In this document: positions 1-8,430 of the stretch, in pieces
Numbering within the stretch: position 1 is the stretch's first letter
Layout: every line of letters begins with the position of its first letter
Notes under the pieces: generated by a model
Database searches by the model: none
What the model was told of the DNA's origin: nothing
Seen by the model: only the letters and a program-made list of their open reading frames with translations
Origin: Microbacterium testaceum
GTDB taxonomy: Bacteria; Actinomycetota; Actinomycetes; Actinomycetales; Microbacteriaceae
NCBI RefSeq assembly: GCF_006539145.1
Contig: NZ_BJML01000009.1
Coordinates: forward strand, 62,001-126,000
Direction of reading: 5' to 3'
DNA length: 64,000 bases
Program-made: the position numbers and the translations under genes

Positions 1-237
1 CGCGCCGAGCTGAAGAAGACCCTGGTCGACCCCAACGCGACCGACGAGGCCCGCGAGGCCGCCCGCGTGGGCCTGCAGAAGCTGCCCCGCAACGCGTCGC
101 CCGCGCGCGTGCGCAGCCGCGACGTCATCGACGGCCGCCCCCGTGGTGTCCTCACGAAGTTCGGCGTCTCGCGCGTCCGCTTCCGTGACATGGCCCACCG
201 TGGCGAGCTGCCCGGTGTGACCAAGTCGTCCTGGTAA
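1..237 (+). CDS. rpsN: 30S ribosomal protein S14, zinc-free type (5' partial)
   Basis: This is the C-terminal 78 residues of ribosomal protein uS14, which sits in the head of the 30S subunit; the frame is open to the window edge and the family is normally about 101 aa. The blocks [23 protein letters not shown] and [12 protein letters not shown] are diagnostic. No CxxC pairs occur where the zinc-binding short form has them, so this is the long zinc-independent form. In actinobacteria such C-minus paralogues often lie with rpmB/rpmG under Zur control; the upstream part is outside the window, so this cannot be checked here. A strong hairpin follows the stop. Confidence 0.95.
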   Translation, partial: RAELKKTLVDPNATDEAREAARVGLQKLPRNASPARVRSRDVIDGRPRGVLTKFGVSRVRFRDMAHRGELPGVTKSSW

Positions 238-253
238 GCACCAGACACCCGTT

Positions 254-291
254 CGAAGGGCGGGGGTTCCGAGAGGAGCCCTCGCCCTTCG
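254..291. terminator. Bidirectional terminator hairpin between rpsN and luxR-type gene
   Basis: Arms 254-270 and 275-291 form a 17-bp stem (CGAAGGGCG core, two G.U pairs in RNA) closed by a GAGA tetraloop. It lies between two convergent genes, so it probably ends both transcripts. There is no long U tract, only GTTT after the stem. Confidence 0.75.
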
Positions 292-318
292 GCGTTTCCG
301 GTGAGCGCCGCGCGCCCT

Positions 319-1770
319 TCAGGCGTCGACGGAGTTCAGCTGCTCGATGGCCTCGGTGCGACCGCTGACGCCGAGCTTGAGGTAGATCGACCGCACCTGG
401 CTCTTCACCGTGTTGAGCGAGACCCCGCGTTCTCGTGCGATCTCGGCCAGGCTGAGGGGGCTTTCGAGCAGGAATGCCAGGGCGCGCTCCGTCGGTGTGA
501 GGCACGGGGTGGCGTACGCCGGGGCGCTCTCGTTGTCGGGCGCCGCCACGCGGGCGAGGACCCCCTCGAGAGAGGCCATCAGGTGCCGCAACTCCGGGTT
601 GTGAGCGACGACGCCCTCCATCAGTTGCCGTGTCTCGTCGTGCGGGAGCATGAGGAACGGAGTCGCCCAGGTCCCCGTGCGCTGCATGATCAGCAGGGCC
701 GACTCCATGCTCTGGTGAGCGCGGCGGGAGTTGCCGAGCCGCTGCTGGGCGAGGGCGCGGCGCAGCAAAACCGGTGTGAAGGTGCGCAGGCAGTGTTCGG
801 TCTCGGATGCCACGCAGGCGTCGGTCTCGAGCAGCAGCTCGCGCTCCCGTCCGAGACGCAGCAGGGCCGTGGCTCGCTGCATCGAGAAGCAGATACCGTG
901 ACCCTCGGGGTTGTCGTAGGGCGCGAGGACCGCGAGAGCCTGTGCGTCATCGCCCTGCGCGACGTAGAGGTCGGACAGGATACACAGCAGGAAGTGGCGC
1001 ACCATACGGTGGCTCGCGCTTCGCAGACCCCCGTGGAGCAGTTCGCGGGCCTCGGCCCGCCCGTCGGCGAACTTGTGCCGGAGGAGCTTGACCATCACTC
1101 CGGCGGCTCGCGCCGTGTACGTCCAATACGGGTCGTCGCGTTGGGTGAGTGCCATCGCCGAGGGGACGGCGGCGAGGCGTTCGACGTCGCAGCGTGCCGA
1201 CGAGGTCAGGATGTCGGCGAGGAAGAGCAGGTAGGCGGCCTCTTCCACGGGCCATCCTTCGGCCGCGAAGATCTCCTGCGCGCCGGACGAGGCTTCTTCG
1301 GCCGCGGTGTACTCGCCGTTGATCGCGTGCCCCAGCGCGATGACCGTCAGTGCCCGATACCGCAGAGCGGGTGTGTCGGCGAAGAGGAGCGCCTCGGCGC
1401 CGAACCGGGCGGCGTGCTGCGCCGAGCCGATCGCCGCGCAGTACTCGCCCGCGCTGGCCAGCAGCAGAGCCCGGCCGCGGGAAGAGAGGGCGGCGGGGCG
1501 TTTGAGGCGCACTTCGTCGAAGTACAGACGCACCACGCCTACGCCGTCGACGAGAGCGTCGCGCCGCGCTCGCGCCGCCAGCAGCGCCCCCACCGTCTGT
1601 GCGGAGGCGTCGGTCCACATCGCGGGTGGGGCCGGGGTCTCGGCCTCGGCCAGCAATGCGAGATGACGGGTGATCGGGATGCCGTGGCCCGGTGCCAGCC
1701 GGATCGCCGTCGTGACGACCGCGGCGTGGAGGGTCGCGCGCACGTCGATGGAGGATGGGGTTCCCGACAT
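319..1770 (-). CDS. LuxR-family transcriptional regulator
   Basis: A 483-aa regulator with a C-terminal LuxR/GerE helix-turn-helix at about residues 423-483 (LTPTERALAFLLE, LSLAEIARERGVSLNTVKSQ, IYLKLGVSGRTEAI). The long N-terminal part has no P-loop and no receiver domain; it is Ala/Leu-rich and helical and looks like the TPR-like repeats of large LuxR regulators, though I cannot name a ligand or a target. I chose the ATG at 1770 because GGAGGT lies four bases upstream; an ATG nine codons earlier has no such site. The gene is convergent with rpsN. Confidence 0.75.
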   Translation of the reverse strand: MSGTPSSIDVRATLHAAVVTTAIRLAPGHGIPITRHLALLAEAETPAPPAMWTDASAQTVGALLAARARRDALVDGVGVVRLYFDEVRLKRPAALSSRGRALLLASAGEYCAAIGSAQHAARFGAEALLFADTPALRYRALTVIALGHAINGEYTAAEEASSGAQEIFAAEGWPVEEAAYLLFLADILTSSARCDVERLAAVPSAMALTQRDDPYWTYTARAAGVMVKLLRHKFADGRAEARELLHGGLRSASHRMVRHFLLCILSDLYVAQGDDAQALAVLAPYDNPEGHGICFSMQRATALLRLGRERELLLETDACVASETEHCLRTFTPVLLRRALAQQRLGNSRRAHQSMESALLIMQRTGTWATPFLMLPHDETRQLMEGVVAHNPELRHLMASLEGVLARVAAPDNESAPAYATPCLTPTERALAFLLESPLSLAEIARERGVSLNTVKSQVRSIYLKLGVSGRTEAIEQLNSVDA

Positions 1771-2167
1771 CGCACCTCCGTTTCGCGAGCACCTCATGGC
1801 AGTTTTGATCCGTTCTATGGTATTTCATACCGTTTCGTAAATTGCCTGATCGGGTACCCCCGAGCGCCGGTCGACTCTCGGGGTACCGCGGCTCGCGCGC
1901 GGGGAGCGGGCCTCGGTCGCGCGCTCCCCGTTTTCGGGCGAGGTGCAGGGCCGCCGACGTACGAGGGCGCCGCGCAGCTGCCCCGGTCGCCCCCTCCGCC
2001 CCGTCGACGCCGCGACACGCCGGCGCGAAAGGGGGAAAATCCGTCAGAATCCGCGTAATTCCGCGGTTCGGTTGATACTGTCGAGGCGGTCTCCCGACCA
2101 CCGAGGAGGATTTTCCCCTCGTCCGCGTAACGAGAGGCGACTTAGACGTCGCCTGGAGGACAACCAC
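1771..2167. other. 397-bp intergenic region between luxR-type gene and HU
   Basis: No gene is visible here. The part next to the LuxR gene is unusually AT-rich and holds a small inverted repeat, GGTAT-TTC-ATACC (1819-1831), plus a weak minus-strand promoter candidate (TTACGA, 17 bp, TAGAAC). A perfect 9-bp stem CGGGGAGCG/CGCTCCCCG (1900-1908/1922-1930) followed by TTTT could be a plus-strand terminator, but I see no transcript that needs it. An almost perfect palindrome around AATT (2051-2066) and GATACT (2074-2079) lie in the likely HU promoter area. Confidence 0.4.
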
Positions 2168-2455
2168 ATGGCTGACAAGTCCATCACCAAGACCGAGCTC
2201 GTCGCGAGCATCGCCAGCGCGACCGGGCAGAGCCAGTCCGCCGTGTCGGGCGTGCTCGACTCCCTCTTCTCCACCGTCTCCGAGGCGGTCGCCAAGGGCA
2301 GCAAGGTCTCGATCCCCGGCTGGATCGCCTTCGAGCAGGTCGCGACGTCGGCTCGCACGGGCCGCAACCCCCAGACGGGCGAGGAGATCTCGATCCCCGC
2401 CGGCAAGCGCGTCAAGGTGACCGCGGGCTCCAAGCTGAAGGCCGCCGTCAAGTAA
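2168..2455 (+). CDS. hup: HU-family DNA-binding protein
   Basis: A 95-aa histone-like HU protein, a nucleoid-associated DNA-bending dimer. The start KTELVASIASATGQS, the core SIPGWIAFEQV and the arm signature RTGRNPQTGEEISIPAGKRVKV are characteristic. The arm tip keeps the RNP loop, whose proline intercalates into DNA. It ends with KLKAAVK and lacks the long Lys/Ala-rich tail seen in mycobacterial or streptomycete HupB. GGAGGA lies nine bases before the ATG, which fixes the start. It appears monocistronic, with a terminator hairpin 17 bp after the stop. Confidence 0.95.
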   Translation: MADKSITKTELVASIASATGQSQSAVSGVLDSLFSTVSEAVAKGSKVSIPGWIAFEQVATSARTGRNPQTGEEISIPAGKRVKVTAGSKLKAAVK

Positions 2456-2472
2456 GACGACGTCGAATCACA

Positions 2473-2502
2473 GAGGGGGGTTGCCACACGGCATCCCCCC
2501 TC
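2473..2502 (+). terminator. Terminator hairpin downstream of HU gene
   Basis: Arms GAGGGGGGTTGCC (2473-2485) and GGCATCCCCCCTC (2490-2502) pair with one mismatch around an ACAC loop. The position directly after the HU stop suggests transcription termination; no U tract follows. Confidence 0.7.
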
Positions 2503-2532
2503 CGTCGTTCCCACGCGACGTAGGCTGAGGGG

Positions 2533-4515
2533 GTGAATCCCCGCCTGCTCCGCGTCGCGGGACCCGTCATCCTGGTCGTGGTCTCGCTGATCGCCGTCGC
2601 CGTGGGACTCGCCTACGGCGGGGGAGCGGCTCCCACGCAACTCGCCGACCCCGGCCCGGTCGTCCGCTGGGGTCTGCCGATCGCCACGGTCGTCGTCAAC
2701 CTCGCCGCCGCCACGATGGTCGGCTCGCTGGTGCTGGCGCTCTTCGCCCTTCCCGCGGGGGAGCGACCGTTCGAGATCGCCCTCGACACGGCATCCATCG
2801 GCGCCGCCATCTTCACCGTCTCGGCGGCCACCACGGGCTATCTGACCTTCCTGAACGTTCTGAACGCCAAACCGACGCTCGACGCGGTCTTCGGTCAGCA
2901 GCTCGGGCGCTTCCTCGTCGAGAGCTCGATCGGGCAGGCGTGGTTGATCACCACGATCGCCGGCGCCGTGCTGACCGTGCTGACGTTCGCTGTCCGTTCG
3001 TGGATTCCCACGCTCGTCGTCGCCATCCTCGCCCTCGCCTCGCTGATCCCGATGGGAACGCAGGGGCACGCGGGCGAAGAGGCCAGCCACAACGCGGCCG
3101 TGACCTCGCTCGTGCTGCACATCATGGCGGCGGCCGTGTGGCTCGGCGGGCTGATCCTGCTCGTGATCGTCCGCCCCGCGATGTCGCGCGGACAACTGCA
3201 GACGACTCTCCTGCGCTACTCCTCGATCGCCCTCGTCGCCTTCATCGTCGTCGCGATCTCGGGGACGGTGCGCGCATCGATCGGCCTCCTGGGTCTGCAG
3301 AACCTCTGGTCGGCCTACGGCATCCTCGTGCTGGTCAAGGTGGGCGCCCTGATCGCGATGGGCGTGCTCGGCGCCTGGTACCGCCGGCGACTCATCTCGC
3401 GTATGGCCGACGAGCCCGGATCGCGCCGCTTCTGGGGCGTCGTCACGCTCGAGCTCGCCTTCATGGGCATCGCCAGCGGAGTCGCTGCTGCTCTCGCGCG
3501 CACGCCACCGCCCGTGCAGCCCCCGCTCGTGGGGCAGACCCCGGCCGAGGTGCTGACCGGCGCGCCGCTGCCTCCCGACCTGACCATCGAGCGCTGGTTC
3601 ACCGCGTGGGACATCGACCTGCTCTGGACGCTCGTCGTGGCCTTCGGCGTGTTCTTCTACCTGGCGGGGGTCTACCGCCTGCTGCGCCGCGGCGACGCCT
3701 GGCCCGTCTACCGCACGGTGCTCTGGTGCCTCGGCATGCTGGGGGTCTTCTGGGTCACGTCGGGTCCCATCAACGTGTACCAGGATTACCTGTTCAGCAT
3801 GCACATGATCGGACACATGCTGCTGTCGATGGCGATCCCGCTGCTGCTGGTCGCCGGGGCGCCGGTGTCGCTCGCGGCACGCGCGATCCGCAAGCGCACC
3901 GACGGCTCGCGCGGCGGCCGCGAGTGGATCCTGTGGGCGGTGCACAACCCCGTCGCGAAGGTGCTCACCAACCCCTACGTGGCGGCGGGGCTGTTCATCG
4001 GATCGCTCTGGGCGTTCTACTACACCGATCTGTTCCGCTGGTCGCTGTACGACCACGTCGGGCACATCTGGATGGTCGCGCACTTCCTGGTGACCGGCTA
4101 CCTCTTCGTGCTGAGCCTGATCGGCATCGACCCCGTGCCGTATCGCCTGCCCTACCCGATGCGTCTGCTGGTGCTCATCGCGATCATGGCGATGCACGCC
4201 TTCTTCGGCATCGCGATCATGATGAACTCGGGCCTGATGGTGGCGGAGTGGTTCGGCGCGATGGGTCGTACCTGGGGCGCGACCCCGCTGCAGGACCAGT
4301 ACGTCGGAGGCGGCGTGGCCTGGTCGGTCGGCGAGATCCCGACCCTCGTCCTCGCGATCGCGGTGGCCATCCAGTGGAGTCGGAGCGACGAGCGTCAGCA
4401 GCGCCGACGCGACCGCCACGTCGACCGCGTCGGCGACCTCGAGCTCGACGCGTACAACGAAGAGCTGCAGCGGTTGGCCGAGCGCGACGCGCGGGTCGCG
4501 TCGCGCGGCGCCTAG
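2533..4515 (+). CDS. CopD/CtaG-domain membrane protein (copper handling, cytochrome oxidase assembly)
   Basis: A 660-aa polytopic membrane protein with two parts. The N-terminal half (about 1-310) resembles the copper-resistance CopD family, and the C-terminal half (about 350-630) resembles CtaG of caa3 oxidases, with histidine-rich helices such as FSMHMIGHMLLSM and YDHVGHIWMVAHF suited to binding copper. Fused CopD-CtaG proteins are common in actinobacteria and are thought to supply copper to cytochrome c oxidase. The charged tail after residue 620 is cytoplasmic. The GTG start has no clear SD; TAGGCT ends exactly six bases before it, so the mRNA may be leaderless. Confidence 0.85.
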   Translation: MNPRLLRVAGPVILVVVSLIAVAVGLAYGGGAAPTQLADPGPVVRWGLPIATVVVNLAAATMVGSLVLALFALPAGERPFEIALDTASIGAAIFTVSAATTGYLTFLNVLNAKPTLDAVFGQQLGRFLVESSIGQAWLITTIAGAVLTVLTFAVRSWIPTLVVAILALASLIPMGTQGHAGEEASHNAAVTSLVLHIMAAAVWLGGLILLVIVRPAMSRGQLQTTLLRYSSIALVAFIVVAISGTVRASIGLLGLQNLWSAYGILVLVKVGALIAMGVLGAWYRRRLISRMADEPGSRRFWGVVTLELAFMGIASGVAAALARTPPPVQPPLVGQTPAEVLTGAPLPPDLTIERWFTAWDIDLLWTLVVAFGVFFYLAGVYRLLRRGDAWPVYRTVLWCLGMLGVFWVTSGPINVYQDYLFSMHMIGHMLLSMAIPLLLVAGAPVSLAARAIRKRTDGSRGGREWILWAVHNPVAKVLTNPYVAAGLFIGSLWAFYYTDLFRWSLYDHVGHIWMVAHFLVTGYLFVLSLIGIDPVPYRLPYPMRLLVLIAIMAMHAFFGIAIMMNSGLMVAEWFGAMGRTWGATPLQDQYVGGGVAWSVGEIPTLVLAIAVAIQWSRSDERQQRRRDRHVDRVGDLELDAYNEELQRLAERDARVASRGA

Positions 4516-4530
4516 TCCGCGCGCCGGGGC

Positions 4531-5610
4531 TCAGTCGGACGAGCCGCCGACGAGGATCGACGCGGTGCCGTCGGGGAGCACCGTGATCTCACCGTCGACC
4601 CGAAAGGCGATGTCCTCTTCGACGGTGCGCACGCTTCCGTCGAAGATCGAGCGGACGTCGACGACGATATGGGCCACGGCCTTGGCCGAGGGGATGCGCC
4701 ACCCGGCGCCGTCGGGAACGACGGTGACCACCGGCTGCTCGACGATCGACCAGGTGGGGGCGTCGTCGATGCGATTGCGCACGGTGAAGCCGAAGGGGCA
4801 GCCGGTGGGCTGCAACACCTTCTGCTGGGCGCAGGCGGTCAGGAAGTCCTCGACGCGTGACTGGACGACCGAGATGAACTCGTCGGTCGGCTGGGCCTGC
4901 ACATCGACCGGGATGCCGGCGAGCGGCGCGTCGGCCAGTACGGCGACGCCGGGGGTCGCCGAGATCGCCGTGTCGACGTCGACCGAGTACAGCCCGGGCG
5001 AGAACACCAGCAGGGGGACCGCAGCCGTGGGATCGACGTCGGCGCCGTCGACCGAGACCTGACGTTTGTCGACCTCGAACCCGTTGACGGCGAACCGCAT
5101 CGATCCGTCGACCGTGAGCTTCATCACCGACAGGGGGCTGCGGGCGAACCGCCAGCGGGGGAGGAGGCCCTCGTTCGTGTCGTGCTGGATCGAGAAGGTG
5201 GTCTCGCCGTGGTAGCCGCCGGCGGTGTAGCCGACCGTGATCTGCGTCTGATCGCCGTTCGTGCTTTCGCCGGTGATCTCGGCGTCCGTCAAGGCGGCGA
5301 GGGCGTCGGGCCGCAGCAGGGCCTCGGAGGCGGTGGCCGGGAGACCGGCGGACTGCAGCTCGACGGAATCGACGGCTACGCCGGGAATCGCGAGCGCCTC
5401 GGCCGTGCGGCGGTCCTGGAGCAGCTCGAGGTAGTGCTGAACGAACGCGCGGGGGCTGTAGAACTCACGGTAGAGCGAGGCCGCTCCCGCCCCGAGGGCC
5501 GCGATCAGCAGCACTCCGACGAGCGTGATCCCGGCGACGACGCGTCCCGGGCGTGCGCGCGCGCCGCGAACGCCCTCGGGCGTCGCGGGGCCCCCGCCTG
5601 CGGTGTCCAC
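4531..5610 (-). CDS. Membrane-anchored extracytoplasmic protein of unknown function
   Basis: A 359-aa protein with a short N-terminal tail, a single membrane helix at about residues 25-46 (rich in V, L, A and G) and a large, presumably extracellular remainder of beta-rich sequence. I do not recognise a named domain; the organisation resembles the conserved single-pass proteins of Microbacteriaceae. Two cysteines in the second half (near TACAQQ and TGCPFG) could form a disulfide. The start is GTG at 5610; TACACT ends six bases upstream, which suggests a leaderless transcript, while the nearest AGGAGG is too far away. It is convergent with the CopD/CtaG gene, with a 15-bp gap. Confidence 0.65.
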   Translation of the reverse strand: MDTAGGGPATPEGVRGARARPGRVVAGITLVGVLLIAALGAGAASLYREFYSPRAFVQHYLELLQDRRTAEALAIPGVAVDSVELQSAGLPATASEALLRPDALAALTDAEITGESTNGDQTQITVGYTAGGYHGETTFSIQHDTNEGLLPRWRFARSPLSVMKLTVDGSMRFAVNGFEVDKRQVSVDGADVDPTAAVPLLVFSPGLYSVDVDTAISATPGVAVLADAPLAGIPVDVQAQPTDEFISVVQSRVEDFLTACAQQKVLQPTGCPFGFTVRNRIDDAPTWSIVEQPVVTVVPDGAGWRIPSAKAVAHIVVDVRSIFDGSVRTVEEDIAFRVDGEITVLPDGTASILVGGSSD

Positions 5611-5652
5611 GTCCCCAGTGTAGGAAAACCTCCTGTGGAGGCGCCGCGCGCG

Positions 5653-6486
5653 TCAGTCCATGACGAGCGACTGCACCACGGCCACCGCGGCGAGCTGCCC
5701 GCTCGCGAGGGCCGCGGCGAGCGAGAACATCGGCCCCGGCAGATGATCGGGGTGCGCCAGATCGCCCACGGCGTAGACGTTCTCGACGCTCGTCCGACCG
5801 AACGGATCGGTGCGCACGGCCCCTGACTCCTGCAGCTCCACGCCGAGCCCACCGAGGAAGCCGGCGCGCGAACGCCAGGTGGGAGCGACGAAGGCCCCGG
5901 CCACCTCGAGCACCGAGTCGTCGGTGCGCGCCAGGGCCAGCCCGTCGGCGGTCCCGTCGACGCGGACCACCGACGCGGGATCGACGAGATGGACCTCGGA
6001 TGTCACGGGCGCGAGCATCCGCCCCAGCGCTGCGGCATGATCGCTGCCGTTGACGATGGCGACGGGGCGGCCGGCGAACTCGTGACCGTGGCAGAACGGG
6101 CAGCTCGCGACGCGGTCGCCCCACTGCTCGTCGAGACCGGGAATGGCGGGGAGCTGGTCGACGACGCCGGTGGCGAGGATCACGGCGTGGGCGCGGAGAC
6201 GCTCGGCGCCGACACTGACGGTCAGGGCGGCGTCATCTCTCACGACGGCGGAGGCGGCGGCATCCCGGATCTCGACGTCGGGGTAGGCGGCGACCTCGTC
6301 ACGGCCGATGCGGCGGAGCTCGGCGGGATCGCGGCCGTCGTTGGTCAGCAGGTTGTGCGCGTGACGGACGGTGCCGTTGCGGTAGTCGCCCGAGTCGAGC
6401 AGCAGTGTGCGGCGGTGCATGCGCCCGAGGGTGAGGGCGGCCTGCAGGCCGGCGGGTCCGCCGCCGATGATGATCGCGTCGTACAC
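5653..6486 (-). CDS. Thioredoxin-reductase-like FAD/NAD(P) oxidoreductase with CPFC motif
   Basis: A 277-aa two-dinucleotide-domain flavoprotein. It starts with the FAD motif GGGPAGLQA (residues 8-16), has ATG (105-107), and a redox pair Cys129-Pro-Phe-Cys132 in CPFCHGHE. That extended motif is typical of the TrxR-like branch that acts on small-molecule dithiols/disulfides (for example GliT, HlmI) rather than on thioredoxin. The substrate is not deducible. I chose the GTG at 6486 because AAGGAG precedes it by seven bases and it begins exactly at YDAIIIGGG. It is divergent from a MerR regulator and has a MerR-type promoter. Confidence 0.85.
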   Translation of the reverse strand: MYDAIIIGGGPAGLQAALTLGRMHRRTLLLDSGDYRNGTVRHAHNLLTNDGRDPAELRRIGRDEVAAYPDVEIRDAAASAVVRDDAALTVSVGAERLRAHAVILATGVVDQLPAIPGLDEQWGDRVASCPFCHGHEFAGRPVAIVNGSDHAAALGRMLAPVTSEVHLVDPASVVRVDGTADGLALARTDDSVLEVAGAFVAPTWRSRAGFLGGLGVELQESGAVRTDPFGRTSVENVYAVGDLAHPDHLPGPMFSLAAALASGQLAAVAVVQSLVMD

Positions 6487-6518
6487 GGTGAGCTCCTTCG
6501 TCGTTTGCGTTCTGGTCC

Positions 6519-6549
6519 ATCCTGTGACTTCATGTCGACATGAAGTCAA
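6519..6549 (-). promoter_or_regulatory. MerR-type promoter with perfect palindromic operator
   Basis: On the minus strand, TTGACT (6549-6544), a 19-bp spacer and CAGGAT (6524-6519) form a promoter for the flavin reductase. The over-long 19-bp spacer is the hallmark of MerR-activated promoters. The spacer carries a perfect 24-bp palindrome (6525-6548; half-site TGACTTCATGTC). The plus-strand start codon of the merR gene (6540-6542) lies inside the palindrome, so binding would also touch the regulator's own translation start and suggests autoregulation. Predicted transcription start is near 6512, giving a leader of about 26 nt. Confidence 0.85.
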
Positions 6550-7025
6550 GTGCGAGGGTGAACGGCGAGTCGATCGGCGAGGCCGCGGTGCGGTTCGGGC
6601 TCGAGACGCACGTGCTGCGGCACTGGGAGGACGAGGGGCTGCTCCGCCCGGCTCGGGATGCCGCGGGCCGCCGCCGCTATGACGAGGGCGACAACGTGCG
6701 GATCGCGGTCATCCTGCGCAACAAGGCGGCGGGGCTCTCGCTCGATCAGATCCGCGTGCTGCTCGACGACGGAGCCCCCGACCGCCACCGAGTGCTCGAG
6801 GCGCACGTCGCCGAGCTCGACCGTCGGGCGGCCGACATCGCCCAGGCCCGTGCCATGACCGAGCACGCCCTGCGCTGCCGTTCGCACGACATCACCGAGT
6901 GCCCGCGCTTTCGCAGCCATGTCGCCGACGTGCTGTCGGGAGAGGCTCGTTGGCTGCTCGTCCACACCGAGCCGACGGGCGGTCCTGTCCCCAGCTCGCC
7001 ACCCGAGACGACGTGTGCGAACTAG
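6540..7025 (+). CDS. MerR-family transcriptional regulator
   Basis: A 161-aa regulator with an N-terminal winged helix (residues 10-75: SIGEAAVRFGLETHVLRHWE, LLRPARDAAGRRRY), a coiled-coil dimerisation helix (about 82-112) and a short effector tail. Cys113 and Cys121 (CRSHDITEC) sit just after the coiled coil, where metal- and redox-sensing MerR proteins keep their ligands. A thiol- or metal-linked signal is therefore plausible, in keeping with the adjacent CxxC reductase, but it is inference. The gene starts within its presumed operator and stops nine bases before the helicase gene. Confidence 0.85.
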   Translation: MKSSARVNGESIGEAAVRFGLETHVLRHWEDEGLLRPARDAAGRRRYDEGDNVRIAVILRNKAAGLSLDQIRVLLDDGAPDRHRVLEAHVAELDRRAADIAQARAMTEHALRCRSHDITECPRFRSHVADVLSGEARWLLVHTEPTGGPVPSSPPETTCAN

Positions 7026-7034
7026 CATGGGCCG

Positions 7035-8408
7035 GTGACCACGCCGCCCCTTTCCGCCGAGCAGCAGGCGCTGTTCCGGCTGATCGAGGACACCCGGGAG
7101 CACGTCTTCGTCACCGGCCGCGCCGGCACGGGGAAGTCGACGCTGTTGCAGCACCTGGCGTGGAACACGAAGAAGCAGATCGCCGTGTGCGCTCCCACGG
7201 GGGTCGCGGCGCTCAACGTCGAGGGGCAGACGATCCACTCGCTGTTCCGGCTGCCGATCGGGCTCATCGCGAGCGGCGATATCGACCAGAACGACGCCAC
7301 GCGAAAGCTCCTCAACGCCATCGACACGCTCGTCATCGACGAGATCTCGATGGTGAACGCGGATCTCATGGATGCCATCGACCGCTCGCTCCGACAAGCC
7401 CGCGGCCGGCGGGCAGAGGCGTTCGGCGGCACGCAGATCGTGATGTTCGGCGACCCGTACCAGCTCGCTCCGGTACCGCCGCGGGGCGATGAGATGCGGT
7501 ACATCCGCGACCACTACCGCTCGTTCTGGTTCTTCGACGCGAAGGTGTGGTCGGGGGAGGGGGCCAGTGACGGTCTCATCGACATCGGGCGGCACGGCGC
7601 CGACCTGCACGTCAAGGAGCTCGTCGAGATCCATCGGCAGTCCGACCCGGGGTTCAAGCAGCTGCTCAACGCCGTGCGGTACGGGCGCGTGACGGCCGAG
7701 ATGGCCGGCATCCTGAACGCCGCCGGTGCGCGAACGCCCCCGCATCCTGCCGACGGGGAGCACCCGATCATCACGCTCGCCACCCGCAACGACCGCGTCA
7801 ACACCATCAACCGCAAGCACCTCGACGAGTTGATCGGCCGCACGCAGACGGCCAACGCCGAGATCTCGGGCGACTTCGGTCGCGGCGAGGCCAACTACCC
7901 CGCCGAGATGGAACTCACGCTCAAGGTCGGCGCGCAGGTGATGTTCCTCCGCAACGACGCGGCGCAGTTCGGCGAGGCTCCGCGCTGGGTCAACGGCACG
8001 ATCGGCACCGTGACCCGCATCGCCGGTGACAGCGTGCGCGTCGAGGTCGACGGCATCCAGCACGACGTCGAACCGGCCGTCTGGGAGAGGTACCGTTACG
8101 CCTACGATCCGGGGACGAAGAACCTCTCGCGCGAGATCGTCGCCGAGTTCACGCAGTTCCCCCTGCGGCTGGCGTGGGCCGTGACCATCCACAAGTCGCA
8201 GGGCAAGACCTACGATCGTGCGGTCGTCGACCTGGGCGCGGGAGCCTTCGCCCCCGGGCAGACCTACGTCGCGCTCAGCCGCTTGACCTCGCTCGACGGG
8301 CTGTACCTCACGCGCGCGCTCAAGCCGAGCGACATCCGCGTCGACGAGGACGTGCGCCGGTTCATGAAACAGGCGTGGATGAGCCGACAGGCGGCCGCGC
8401 AGGCCTGA
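7035..8408 (+). CDS. PIF1/RecD-like SF1 helicase-family ATPase
   Basis: A 457-aa superfamily 1B helicase. It has Walker A GRAGTGKST near residue 30, motif Ia CAPTGVAALNV, Walker B VIDEISM, the QLAPVPP segment, and a C-terminal TIHKSQGKTYDR motif followed by YVALSRLTSLDGLYL, as in PIF1 and RecD2 proteins. These unwind or remodel DNA 5'-3' at replication or recombination intermediates. The length is typical for short bacterial PIF1-like proteins without extra domains. The GTG start has no SD; TAGCAT (7023-7028) ends six bases upstream, so the mRNA is probably leaderless although the gene closely follows merR. Confidence 0.85.
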   Translation: MTTPPLSAEQQALFRLIEDTREHVFVTGRAGTGKSTLLQHLAWNTKKQIAVCAPTGVAALNVEGQTIHSLFRLPIGLIASGDIDQNDATRKLLNAIDTLVIDEISMVNADLMDAIDRSLRQARGRRAEAFGGTQIVMFGDPYQLAPVPPRGDEMRYIRDHYRSFWFFDAKVWSGEGASDGLIDIGRHGADLHVKELVEIHRQSDPGFKQLLNAVRYGRVTAEMAGILNAAGARTPPHPADGEHPIITLATRNDRVNTINRKHLDELIGRTQTANAEISGDFGRGEANYPAEMELTLKVGAQVMFLRNDAAQFGEAPRWVNGTIGTVTRIAGDSVRVEVDGIQHDVEPAVWERYRYAYDPGTKNLSREIVAEFTQFPLRLAWAVTIHKSQGKTYDRAVVDLGAGAFAPGQTYVALSRLTSLDGLYLTRALKPSDIRVDEDVRRFMKQAWMSRQAAAQA

Positions 8409-8430
8409 GCGGGGCGGGTGCCGCCCCGGA

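Noticed and set aside
1900..1934. Intrinsic terminator for an unseen plus-strand gene
   Set aside because: The hairpin with TTTT is convincing as structure, but there is no coding or RNA gene just upstream on that strand, so it is noted only in the intergenic description.
2044..4419. Very long open frame on the minus strand opposite the CopD/CtaG gene
   Set aside because: Its translation is Arg/Asp/His-rich low-complexity sequence without any domain, typical of the antisense of a high-GC membrane protein gene. The plus-strand frame has clear helices and family motifs.
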